From CAYGZC01 sp964354225 (GTDB lineage Bacteria; Bacteroidota; Ignavibacteria; UBA10030; SZUA-254), in NCBI GenBank assembly GCA_964354225.1, contig CAYGZC010000132.1:1-6455 (forward strand): DNA of 6,455 nucleotides, written 5' to 3'. The position numbers and the translations under genes are program-made. The first letter of the stretch is position 1. The number at the start of each line of letters is the position of its first letter. Below, one piece after another: positions 1 to 6,455 of this stretch. The notes under the pieces were generated by a model. That model searched no databases. It saw nothing but the letters and a program-made list of their open reading frames with translations, and was not told the origin of the DNA.

Positions 1-155
1 TCAACAAGCACTCTGTCTTTCACATCCTTACCAAGTTTTGCATCGACAATTTGAATATCTTTCGATTTCACTTCACTCTCTTGTGCACTCAAGAAGGAAC
101 TGAAGACAATTAAACAGAAAACGGTTGTGAGGATCATGCCAATCCATTTGTTCAT
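1..155 (-). CDS. N-terminal fragment of a secreted protein, possibly DUF2914-like (partial)
   Basis: Only the first 51 codons are present; the frame runs open off the left edge of the window. The ATG (revcomp of 153-155) is preceded by a purine-rich AAAGGGA about 7 bases upstream, which supports this start. Residues 1-24 look like a signal peptide: a Lys at position 3, a hydrophobic stretch at about 5-20, then a small-residue cleavage site near SFLSA-Q at 20-25. The protein is therefore probably exported. After a charged linker, the segment IVDAKLGKDVKDRVLV resembles the start of DUF2914 domains, which often open with a 'v..A.l.tgV.dR.pv' pattern. That resemblance is from memory and covers only about 16 residues, so the family call is weak. 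It lies 88 bp downstream of the 291-residue secreted protein gene on the same strand and could be co-transcribed with it. No clear promoter is visible in the gap. Confidence 0.6.
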   Translation of the reverse strand, partial: MNKWIGMILTTVFCLIVFSSFLSAQESEVKSKDIQIVDAKLGKDVKDRVLV

Positions 156-243
156 TGTTTTATCCCTTTATGTTATGATTGTTCTGTAATAGTCCGTCGA
201 CTAAAATAAATATATAACCGGGTTACACTTTCCCACTTGTATA

Positions 244-1119
244 TCAATGAGCACCTTCTTGAAATGTTTTCGCTTTTTTATTCCATGTGTACCAGAGGAT
301 ACCTTGATGCAGCGAGATATCATTGGATAACTTTTCGTAAGTCAAAACAATTTTCGTGATATCGCCTTTTGCGTCCTTTTCGTAGTTGACATCTGTCATA
401 TAAGCGGCAGTTGAATCTTCCTTATCCGAATAATGATACACCTCTGTTCGGCGTTTTAGCACTGTAAGGATATCTTTAATTTCAGGTGAACCGAGGATAT
501 AAAACTTCTCGATGATTTCTTCTTTAACGATAGAAGTGTCGCAACAGGGATTTTTATTTGATGTTGCAAACATAAAGCTAACAGCGGGTTTTCCCCCGAT
601 TTGAAATTCCTCGTCAACTCCGATGCGTGTCAATCCGGAACAACTATCACATGTTGGGGCATTGGGTAAAGTGGTGAGGGATGAGGATGTGCTGTCTATC
701 GTAATGAGGGCGAGACGTTCATCGTAGAATCTATCACCATATCCTAATGCTTTAGAGAAACAGGTGTATGCTACAAAAACTTGTTGGAAGTTCTTCCTAT
801 GATTTTTTATAAAAACAATCCTGACTAGTGATGAAGCAGATCCTTTTGCATCTTTTCCCCATTTGGATATCATATCGCTGCATCCTTTGGTGTAGGATCT
901 TGGGAATTGCTTAATCAGTATTCTTTCAATTAATGAATCAAGCTCTTGAGGTGCCTGTTGAAGCGATTCAAAATAATTCTTGAGTTTTTGATGATCCTTG
1001 CCTTTAATTTGAATTTGTTCATGAGATTGAGGGAGATTTTGCCCTGCCATCGGCAAGGATAATAACAAGCAGGGTATAAATATAAAAATAACTTCGTGTA
1101 AATTCATTCTTTTTTGCAT
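244..1119 (-). CDS. Hypothetical exported protein with six mature cysteines
   Basis: I do not recognise the family. The 291-residue product starts with a signal peptide: basic residues at 3-4, a hydrophobic core at about 10-22 (IFIFIPCLLLSLP) and a likely cleavage site near MAG-Q at 24-27. It has no lipobox, because the Cys at 17 lies inside the core after a Pro. No other membrane segment is visible, so it is probably periplasmic or secreted. The mature part has six cysteines (C80, C120, C157, C160, C192, C193), including a CDSC and a CC pair, which suggests disulfides or metal binding. A helical, charged region (about 40-72) is followed by an alternating hydrophobic pattern typical of beta strands. 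The C-terminal part (about 225-285) is rich in Tyr, Lys and Asp. The start is uncertain: neither the first ATG nor the ATG at codon 5 (1105-1107) has a good Shine-Dalgarno site, and the signal peptide works with either. It lies 149 bp downstream of the reductase gene and is separated from it by a likely terminator, so it probably has its own promoter. Confidence 0.75.
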   Translation of the reverse strand: MQKRMNLHEVIFIFIPCLLLSLPMAGQNLPQSHEQIQIKGKDHQKLKNYFESLQQAPQELDSLIERILIKQFPRSYTKGCSDMISKWGKDAKGSASSLVRIVFIKNHRKNFQQVFVAYTCFSKALGYGDRFYDERLALITIDSTSSSLTTLPNAPTCDSCSGLTRIGVDEEFQIGGKPAVSFMFATSNKNPCCDTSIVKEEIIEKFYILGSPEIKDILTVLKRRTEVYHYSDKEDSTAAYMTDVNYEKDAKGDITKIVLTYEKLSNDISLHQGILWYTWNKKAKTFQEGAH

Positions 1120-1180
1120 ATTCGCTGAAGCTAATAATTAAAGATAATGATATAGAAAGAAGATAACTGTTTTAAAATTG

Positions 1181-1216
1181 ATAAAAAAATTTCTTGGAAT
1201 GGAATCCACCCCCAAG
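1181..1216 (-). terminator. Probable Rho-independent terminator of nrdJ
   Basis: Read on the minus strand just after the nrdJ stop codon, CTTGG (1212-1216) pairs with CCAAG (1193-1197). Inside the arms, TGG-ATT-CCA forms a short inner stem, with possible G-U wobbles between. A run of seven T follows at 1183-1189, a few bases after the stem. The position, about 50 bp past the stop codon, and the T tract fit an intrinsic terminator. The stem is imperfect, so strength is uncertain. Confidence 0.55.
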
Positions 1217-1268
1217 ATGCATCGGGAAACAACTTGCCGTATGAAATAGATGTTATATTGAAATCAGC

Positions 1269-4025
1269 TTACGAGCATCCCGATGTTTCACCGCAATTCC
1301 TGCATTTATAACAAGAACCGCTTCGGACCATTATACTGCCGCAGGTATGGCAGGGAGGTGCATCGGCTTGTGCCTGAAAAACTTCCTGCTCAGCGCGCTC
1401 CCTTATGGGTGCCGTGAGAATCTTAACCTCACTCAACGAGGCAGTAACCGTTGGTTCACCGTTGTTCTCCATTGTTTTTGGCTGTTCATCTGCAGGAAGA
1501 AATTTTTTACTCAGCCATCTAAAAATATAATCGAGTATCGATTTAGCAATGGGGATGTCTTTATTTCCCGTGAAGCCGCTTGGCTCGAAACGCATATGAG
1601 TAAATTTCTCGGCAAGAACACGGAGAGGAACACCATATTGTAATGCCATTGAAACCGAGGTTGCGAATGCATCCATCAAACCGGAGATCGTTGAGCCTTC
1701 TTTAGACATCGTAATAAATATTTCACCTGCGGTATTATCTTCATATAATCCAACAGTGATGTAGCCCTCATGATTGGCGATCGAAAATTTGTGTGTGAGT
1801 GCTTGCCTCTCATCGGGCAACCTGCGTCGTATTGGTTTTTGTTTGACCTGGCCGGTAGATTGATCAAGACTGGTATTAAGGGGTTGTGTTCGTTTGCAGC
1901 CGTCACGATAGATGGCTATGGCTTTTAATCCGAGACGCCATGCCTGGATGTATGTGTTGACGATATCTTCAGATGTAACATCGTTGGGCATATTAACTGT
2001 CTTTGAAATAGCACCCGAAATAAATGGCTGTGTTGACGCCATCATCTTAACATGCCCCGTGTAATGGATCGAGCGATTTCCTTTCGCAGGTTTGAATGCA
2101 CAATCAAATACTGATAGATGCTCTTCTTTGAGATGCGGGGCACTCTCAATCGTATCATTCTTGTTTATGAAAGCTATTATGTGCTCGATCTGTTCATCGA
2201 TATATCCGATTTTTTTTAGTGCAAGCGGAACAGTTTGATTGATAATTTTTAATAAGCCGCCGCCACTCAGTTTTTTATATTTCACCAATGCGATATCCGG
2301 TTCCACGCCGGTTGTATCACAATCCATCATAAATCCGATCGTTCCAGTTGGTGCCAGAACGGTTGTTTGGGAATTTCTAAATCCGTATTCCCGTCCAATT
2401 GGGACCACGTCATCCCACACTTTGCGGGCGGCTGTAAGCAAATCACCTGGAACATATTTATCCGGTATTAGATCAGCCGCCAAGCCGTGCATTTTCATTA
2501 CCTTCAACATCGGTTCACGGTTCTTTTTGTAACCCTTGAACGGTCCCATTTCTTTTGCAATGAAAGCCGATTGTTTGTACGCTTGCCCCGTCATCAGTGC
2601 AGTGATCGCAGCAGCGTAAGCGCGACCCTCGTCGCTGTCGTATGCAATCCCGCGAGCCATCAGCATTGCACCGATATTAGCATACCCCAATCCCAACGGG
2701 CGGTAATAGTGGCTGTTGTGTGAAATTTTTTGTGTTGGATAACTTGCATTATCGACTTCGATCTCTTGTGCTGTAATAGTAATATTGATTGCATGGCAAA
2801 AAGATTCAACATCGAACTCACCATCTTCAGATCGGAATTTCATCAGGTTAAGCGATGCGAGATTACATGCAGAATCATCAAGGAACATATACTCGCTGCA
2901 CGGATTGGATGCATTGATTGGTGCGGAGTTCGAGCATGTATGCCATTTGTTTATAGTTGTGTGAAATTGCATTCCGGGATCACCGCATACCCAAGCCGCA
3001 TCAGCCATCTGCTTCATTATGTCACGTGCTTTAAATGTATCCATCGGCTGATTACCGTGAACAGTTTTAGTTGTCCATTCCTTGTCGTCGATTACGGCAC
3101 GCATGAAATCATCGGTAGCACGGATTGAATGATTAGCATTCTGATAGAAGACAGAATCGTAGGCACCACCCGGTATATTGAAGCCACCGTTATATCCTGC
3201 ATCAATCAATGCCCAAGCTTTTTTCTCCTCATCAACTTTACATCGAACAAAATCTGAAATATCAGGATGATCAGCATTAAGTATTACCATCTTCGCTGCA
3301 CGCCGAGTTTTACCTCCGGATTTGATCACACCCGCGAATGCATCGTAACCCTTCATAAATGAAACAGGACCGGATGCTGTTCCTCCGCTGGAGAGACCTT
3401 CCCGCGACGAACGAAGTGTCGACAGATTTGAGCCCGTACCCGAACCCCATTTGAAGAGTGTGCCCTCAGTTTTCGCAAGTTCGAGAATCGATTCCATCGT
3501 ATCCTCAACTGAGTTTATAAAACAGGCAGAGCATTGAGGTTTCTCTTCGATACCGACATTGAACCAGACAGGACTATTGAATGCCATGTATTGATTTACA
3601 AGGAGATAAGTTAATTCAGCATAAAATATTTCCGCGTCTTCCTCAGTTGCAAAGTAACCATCTCTTTTTCCCCAATCGGTCATCGTCCGAGCGACACGAT
3701 CGATAAGCTGCCGAATACTGGTTTCACGTTGCGGTGTACCGACTTTACCGTGGAAGTATTTTGACACAACAATATTTGTCGCTGTCATCGACCAAAGCTT
3801 AGGAACTTCCACATCCTTCTGTTCGAATATTGTTTCACCTTTTTCGTTTGTAATCGCAGCGGTTCTTAACTCCCACTCGATCATCTCAAATGGGTGAATA
3901 TCGGGTTTTGTATAATATCGTCTAAATTTTAATCCACGTTTTGTTGGTACAATATCAACTCGTGTTGATTTTTTTGCTTGTGTTTCTTCAATACCTTCAA
4001 AAAGCGTTTCATTAAAATTTGCCAT
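1269..4025 (-). CDS. nrdJ: Class II adenosylcobalamin-dependent ribonucleotide reductase
   Basis: The enzyme reduces ribonucleotides (most likely diphosphates) to deoxyribonucleotides in the cytoplasm, using adenosylcobalamin to make the active-site thiyl radical, so it needs no oxygen and no separate radical subunit. The 918 residues are full length for the long, Streptomyces-type form. An N-terminal class II domain (about 25-150; KYFHGKVGTPQRE, FNSPVWFNVG) leads into the catalytic barrel (about 165-710). The radical site is NPCSE at 374-378: Asn374, thiyl Cys376 and Glu378. The reducing pair is Cys168 (SACF) and Cys387 (CNLASLNL). The spacing Asn, Cys+2, Glu+4 and Cys+13 matches the Thermotoga enzyme. 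APTGTIG (558-564) is the phosphate-binding loop. A TSCPD-type domain follows (about 735-840; HEGYITVGLY, MRFEPSGFTGN), then a variable linker and a tail with C892/C895, C905/C908, C911 and C917, expected to take electrons from thioredoxin and perhaps bind zinc. There is no N-terminal ATP cone. The ATG has GGAG eight bases upstream. No nrdA/B or nrdR is in view. Confidence 0.97.
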   Translation of the reverse strand: MANFNETLFEGIEETQAKKSTRVDIVPTKRGLKFRRYYTKPDIHPFEMIEWELRTAAITNEKGETIFEQKDVEVPKLWSMTATNIVVSKYFHGKVGTPQRETSIRQLIDRVARTMTDWGKRDGYFATEEDAEIFYAELTYLLVNQYMAFNSPVWFNVGIEEKPQCSACFINSVEDTMESILELAKTEGTLFKWGSGTGSNLSTLRSSREGLSSGGTASGPVSFMKGYDAFAGVIKSGGKTRRAAKMVILNADHPDISDFVRCKVDEEKKAWALIDAGYNGGFNIPGGAYDSVFYQNANHSIRATDDFMRAVIDDKEWTTKTVHGNQPMDTFKARDIMKQMADAAWVCGDPGMQFHTTINKWHTCSNSAPINASNPCSEYMFLDDSACNLASLNLMKFRSEDGEFDVESFCHAINITITAQEIEVDNASYPTQKISHNSHYYRPLGLGYANIGAMLMARGIAYDSDEGRAYAAAITALMTGQAYKQSAFIAKEMGPFKGYKKNREPMLKVMKMHGLAADLIPDKYVPGDLLTAARKVWDDVVPIGREYGFRNSQTTVLAPTGTIGFMMDCDTTGVEPDIALVKYKKLSGGGLLKIINQTVPLALKKIGYIDEQIEHIIAFINKNDTIESAPHLKEEHLSVFDCAFKPAKGNRSIHYTGHVKMMASTQPFISGAISKTVNMPNDVTSEDIVNTYIQAWRLGLKAIAIYRDGCKRTQPLNTSLDQSTGQVKQKPIRRRLPDERQALTHKFSIANHEGYITVGLYEDNTAGEIFITMSKEGSTISGLMDAFATSVSMALQYGVPLRVLAEKFTHMRFEPSGFTGNKDIPIAKSILDYIFRWLSKKFLPADEQPKTMENNGEPTVTASLSEVKILTAPIRERAEQEVFQAQADAPPCHTCGSIMVRSGSCYKCRNCGETSGCS

Positions 4026-4063
4026 CTATTAATCTCCTTCATCAAAAAATATAAACTCACTCC

Positions 4064-4102
4064 GTCAAGGAAAATGTTATTTTTAACATAAAATCCTTGG
4101 AC
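4064..4102 (-). repeat. Two-tier inverted repeat in the nrdJ leader
   Basis: The inner arms ATGTTA (4074-4079) and TAACAT (4084-4089) are perfect and flank a TTTT loop. The outer arms GTCAAGGA (4064-4071) and TCCTT-G-GAC (4094-4102) are complementary apart from one bulged base. In the predicted nrdJ transcript this folds into a hairpin ending about 38 nt before the start codon and 26 nt before the Shine-Dalgarno site. It could be a leader RNA structure or a DNA operator. No T tract suits it as a terminator for any gene here. Confidence 0.5.
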
Positions 4103-4213
4103 CTAATAATTTTTTAACAACCCATAACTTTCCACACTCATCCTCTTTTTTATAGATAATAGCGGATCACCGTGTGACGTCTGCCACGATACGAGGAAAC
4201 GACAGTGGTTCAA

Positions 4214-4242
4214 AATATATACACTTGCAGGTAAGAAGTCAA
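4214..4242 (-). promoter_or_regulatory. Predicted sigma-70 promoter of nrdJ
   Basis: On the minus strand a -35 box TTGACT (4237-4242) and a -10 box TATATT (4214-4219) are separated by exactly 17 bp. Transcription would start near 4207, giving a leader of about 180 nt before the nrdJ ATG. An AT-rich tract lies just upstream of the -35 box. It points directly away from the opposite promoter, with 60 bp between the -35 boxes. Confidence 0.65.
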
Positions 4243-4302
4243 GTAAAAAATTATTAAATTTTTAGGAGCAAATTATTTTTTATAATATTGATTATTTTTT
4301 TC

Positions 4303-4331
4303 TTGACACAATCTTGAAAATGGCATATTAT
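4303..4331 (+). promoter_or_regulatory. Predicted sigma-70 promoter of the acyl-CoA synthetase gene
   Basis: A perfect -35 box TTGACA (4303-4308) and a near-consensus -10 box TATTAT (4326-4331) are separated by 17 bp. The start of transcription would be near 4338, leaving a leader of about 90 nt to the ATG at 4431. The sequence upstream of the -35 box is nearly all A and T. No FadR-like operator was recognised. Confidence 0.7.
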
Positions 4332-4420
4332 AAAATTACATCTTCTTTGCAAATGAACATGAACTTCTTGATTTTAATAAAAATGGGCGTTATTTTGAGC
4401 AAGCATCCTAAGTAGACTTT

Positions 4421-4424
4421 GGAG
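4421..4424 (+). promoter_or_regulatory. Shine-Dalgarno site that fixes the acyl-CoA synthetase start
   Basis: GGAG lies six bases before the ATG at 4431. An in-frame TTG at 4419 would extend the protein by four residues, but it overlaps this site and has no ribosome binding site of its own, so the ATG is preferred. Confidence 0.8.
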
Positions 4425-4430
4425 AATAAT

Positions 4431-6248
4431 ATGCCGCCTATTGTAGAGTTTTCGACGATAACCGAGATGTTTGACAGAATAACATCGAGGTTTCTCGACT
4501 ATCAACGTCCTATGCTGATGTACAAAGTAGAAGGAAAGTACCAGGGTATTTCTTTCCCGGAGATGAAAACTTTGGTAGAAAATTTTTCCCTTGGGCTTGC
4601 CGCTTTGGGTGTAAAACGTGGTGATAATATCGCGCTGATTTCTGAAAATCGTCCGGAATGGGTCATATCGGATATGAGTATGATGAAACTTGGTGCCGTA
4701 AATGTCTCGACCTATCCAACCTTAACTCCAAAGCAGATTGAATTTATTCTTAACGATGCGGCCGTGAAATTCGTGATCGTCTCAAATCAATTTCACCTCA
4801 GAAAGTTAATAAAGATTTTTAACGATGTACCAACGCTTAAAAAAATTGTCATTATCTCTGAAAAAGGGATTAGTGAAGATCCTCGGGTGATTTCATATTC
4901 ATCTGTGATGAAAATGGGGAAAGAGTTCGATAGAATAAATCCGGGGTACCTTGAACAGGAAATGAAAAAAAATCATCCGGAAGATCTTATCACGCTAATC
5001 TATACATCAGGCACAACCGGAAATCCTAAAGGTGTTATGTTGTCGCATAGAAATCTTGTCAGCAACATCAAAGCGGCGACAGCTTGTATCCCATTTACAC
5101 AGGAAGACACAATTCTTTCGTTTCTACCCCTATGCCACTCTTATGAACGTATGGCAGGATATTATTCTGCAATGTCGTGCGGAGCCACGATAGCATATGC
5201 GGAAAGCATCGATACGGTTCGCGAAAATCTTATTGAAGTTCAACCAACGGTCGTTACAACGGTGCCGCGTTTGTTCGAGCGGTTCTATAATCGCATTATG
5301 AAACAGATAAGCGAGGAGACAACTTTGAAACAAGGAATATTTAACTGGGCAATTGGTGTTGGAAAAACATATATGTGCGCGCGTAAAAATAAAGTTGTAT
5401 CACCCTCACTATCGATACAGTACAAGATTGCTGATAAGTTGGTTTTTCAAAAAATTAGAGCACGAACCGGCAGACGGATAAAATTTTTTGTTTCGGGTGG
5501 AGCTGCTTTGGCATCTGAGCTGGGAGAATTTTTTGAAGCCGTTAGGATTATGATACTTGAGGGATATGGAATGACCGAATCTTCTCCAGTTATCAGTGTA
5601 AATCGACCTGATAACTACAAGTTTGGAACTGTCGGTATACCGATTCCGGGTGTTGAGGTCAGGATTGCAGACGATGGAGAGATATTGGTAAAAGGTCCCA
5701 ACGTGATGAAAGGTTACTGGAACAACAAACAGGCAACCAATGAAGCAATCGACTCGGATGGCTGGCTGCATACTGGTGATATCGGTTTATTTGATGCAGA
5801 TGGTTTTTTAAAAATTACAGATCGCAAAAAGCATTTATTCGTAAGCTCGGGTGGAAAGAATATCGCTCCACAACATATCGAAAATCTCTTCCTTCAAAGT
5901 AATTATATCGACCAGTTCGTTCTAATCGGGGATGGGAGGATGTTCCTTACAGGGCTTATTGTGCCTCAGTTCGATGAGCTTATAGAGTTTGCAAGCCAAC
6001 GGGGAATAACATACAAAAATATTGAAGATTTAACCCAAAATCCCGAAATCAACAAACTGCTGCAGGAAGAGATGAATAAAATCCAGAAAGACCTTGCTAA
6101 TTATGAACGGGTGAGAAAATTTACTATACTCACCCAGCCACTTACTATAGAAAATGACGAGCTTACTCCAACACTCAAAATTAAAAGGAAAGTCGTTGAA
6201 GAGAAATTTAAAAACCTTATCGAAGAAATGTACCATGGAGTGAATTAA
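4431..6248 (+). CDS. Long-chain fatty-acid--CoA ligase (AMP-forming)
   Basis: The enzyme activates fatty acids in two steps, to an acyl-adenylate with ATP and then to acyl-CoA, for beta-oxidation or lipid synthesis. It probably acts in the cytoplasm or loosely at the inner membrane, since no signal or membrane segment is seen. The 605 residues are the usual length for the FAA1/FadD15-like group. The ANL motifs appear in order: the P-loop YTSGTTGNPKG (191-201), FLPLCHSYER (231-240), SGGAAL (355-360), EGYGMTESSP (377-386), GEILVKGPNVMKGYW (416-430), the hinge and ribose-binding part GWLHTGD (444-450) with Asp450, and ITDRKKHLFVSSGGKNI (462-478) with Arg465. The C-terminal catalytic lysine is probably Lys583 in LTPTLKIKR. 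All core residues are present, so it should be active. Chain-length preference cannot be read from sequence; the family pattern points to long chains. It leads a plus-strand unit with a pseudouridine synthase 69 bp downstream and no clear terminator between. Confidence 0.93.
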   Translation: MPPIVEFSTITEMFDRITSRFLDYQRPMLMYKVEGKYQGISFPEMKTLVENFSLGLAALGVKRGDNIALISENRPEWVISDMSMMKLGAVNVSTYPTLTPKQIEFILNDAAVKFVIVSNQFHLRKLIKIFNDVPTLKKIVIISEKGISEDPRVISYSSVMKMGKEFDRINPGYLEQEMKKNHPEDLITLIYTSGTTGNPKGVMLSHRNLVSNIKAATACIPFTQEDTILSFLPLCHSYERMAGYYSAMSCGATIAYAESIDTVRENLIEVQPTVVTTVPRLFERFYNRIMKQISEETTLKQGIFNWAIGVGKTYMCARKNKVVSPSLSIQYKIADKLVFQKIRARTGRRIKFFVSGGAALASELGEFFEAVRIMILEGYGMTESSPVISVNRPDNYKFGTVGIPIPGVEVRIADDGEILVKGPNVMKGYWNNKQATNEAIDSDGWLHTGDIGLFDADGFLKITDRKKHLFVSSGGKNIAPQHIENLFLQSNYIDQFVLIGDGRMFLTGLIVPQFDELIEFASQRGITYKNIEDLTQNPEINKLLQEEMNKIQKDLANYERVRKFTILTQPLTIENDELTPTLKIKRKVVEEKFKNLIEEMYHGVN

Positions 6249-6317
6249 AGAATTGCAGGTTGTATCAGTATGTTAAACAGCTTCATAAAGTTTCAATCAT
6301 AAATTTTGGTTCATACA

Positions 6318-6455
6318 TTGAAAAAGGTGATTCAACGGAACATTAGTCTGACACGTGCCTTGTCTAAACTTGGCTATACTTCTCGTGCCCAAGCAGAACA
6401 GATTATTCTTGCGGGGCGGGTTTGTATGAATGGCAAGATAGTGAAAAACCCTTCC
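6318..6455 (+). CDS. Pseudouridine synthase, RsuA/RluB/RluF family, S4 domain (partial)
   Basis: Only the first 46 codons are present; the frame is open to the right edge. The product contains an S4 RNA-binding domain: SLTRALSKLGYTSRAQAEQ (10-28) and IILAGRVCMNGKIVKNPS (29-46). The pattern of leader helix, 'G..SR..AE..I..GRV.vNG', then a basic segment is typical of the N terminus of RsuA/RluB-type enzymes, which convert specific uridines of rRNA to pseudouridine. The catalytic domain with its Asp lies beyond the window, so another S4 protein cannot be fully excluded. The start is uncertain. An in-frame stop at 6300-6302 limits it, and no ATG lies between. TTG at 6318 fits the usual length before the S4 domain, but has no Shine-Dalgarno site; TTG at 6306 and GTG at 6327 are alternatives. 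It may be co-transcribed with the acyl-CoA synthetase. Confidence 0.82.
   Translation, partial: MKKVIQRNISLTRALSKLGYTSRAQAEQIILAGRVCMNGKIVKNPS

Larger units (their letters stand above)
4026..4430. other. Divergent intergenic region between nrdJ and the acyl-CoA synthetase gene
   Basis: These 405 bp hold no convincing gene. From left to right they contain the nrdJ ribosome binding site (GGAG at 4034-4037 read on the minus strand), an inverted repeat (4064-4102), a GC-rich island of about 60% G+C (4162-4208), the nrdJ promoter, a 60-bp tract about 88% A+T between the two -35 boxes (4243-4302), the acyl-CoA synthetase promoter, and a leader with a 20-codon open frame. The shared AT tract may act as an UP element for both promoters; this is inference. 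Confidence 0.7.

Noticed and set aside
215..225. Palindrome TAACC-G-GGTTA as a terminator for the 291-residue protein gene
   Set aside because: A hairpin would have only four base pairs with a three-base loop, and the following stretch is not a continuous T run.
1347..3128. Several open frames of 76-132 codons opposite or overlapping nrdJ
   Set aside because: They have no recognisable domains or ribosome binding sites and lie within a fully conserved, complete reductase gene, so they are shadow frames.
4140..4212. Possible cobalamin riboswitch upstream of nrdJ
   Set aside because: The minus strand carries CCACTGT and GGTGATCCGC, which recall riboswitch core pieces, but their order is reversed from the known layout and no B12 box follows. 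The enzyme is B12-dependent, so repression of it by B12 would also be unexpected.
4210..4225. NrdR-box-like sequence over the nrdJ -10 region
   Set aside because: The ATATAT centre and left half match the 16-bp NrdR consensus, but the right half lacks the conserved G and the TGT. A second box at the usual spacing was not found.
4419..4430. TTG start four codons upstream for the acyl-CoA synthetase
   Set aside because: It overlaps the Shine-Dalgarno site that serves the ATG at 4431.
5130..6236. Minus-strand frames of 67-120 codons inside the acyl-CoA synthetase gene
   Set aside because: The plus-strand frame has every expected motif; the opposite frames show no domain or start signal.

Overview
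The window is a stretch of ordinary bacterial chromosome, moderately AT-rich in genes and strongly AT-rich between them. It has two gene blocks transcribed away from each other from a spacer at about 4026-4430. I see no insertion sequence, phage gene, CRISPR array, tRNA or rRNA. Shine-Dalgarno sites precede the start codons of the ribonucleotide reductase, the acyl-CoA ligase and the left-edge fragment. Both divergent promoters look like the sigma-70 type (TTGACA/TATTAT and TTGACT/TATATT). Base composition and the lone B12-dependent reductase would fit a free-living bacterium of the FCB group (Ignavibacteria or Chlorobi relatives), but this is a weak guess.

Left block, minus strand. The largest gene (1269-4025) encodes a complete class II, adenosylcobalamin-dependent ribonucleotide reductase (NrdJ) with all catalytic residues, a TSCPD domain and a cysteine-rich tail. 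It is followed by a probable terminator (1181-1216). Beyond that come two exported proteins: a complete 291-residue protein of unknown function with six cysteines in its mature part (244-1119), and the first 51 residues of a second secreted protein, perhaps of the DUF2914 type, cut by the window edge (1-155).

Spacer, 4026-4430. Two back-to-back promoters share a 60-bp tract that is about 88% A+T. The predicted nrdJ transcript has a leader of about 180 nt. Its first part is a GC-rich island of about 47 nt, and near the ribosome binding site it carries a two-tier inverted repeat. The leader of the opposite gene is about 90 nt and holds a 20-codon open frame that may be chance.

Right block, plus strand. 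A complete long-chain acyl-CoA synthetase (4431-6248), with start chosen by its Shine-Dalgarno site, activates fatty acids to acyl-CoA. About 70 bp later begins an RsuA/RluB-type pseudouridine synthase, of which only the S4 RNA-binding domain is inside the window (6318-6455).

The genes belong to separate housekeeping processes: dNTP supply, fatty-acid activation and rRNA modification. Nothing here amounts to a clearly new system. The spacer and the unrecognised cysteine-rich exported protein are the parts most worth a second look.
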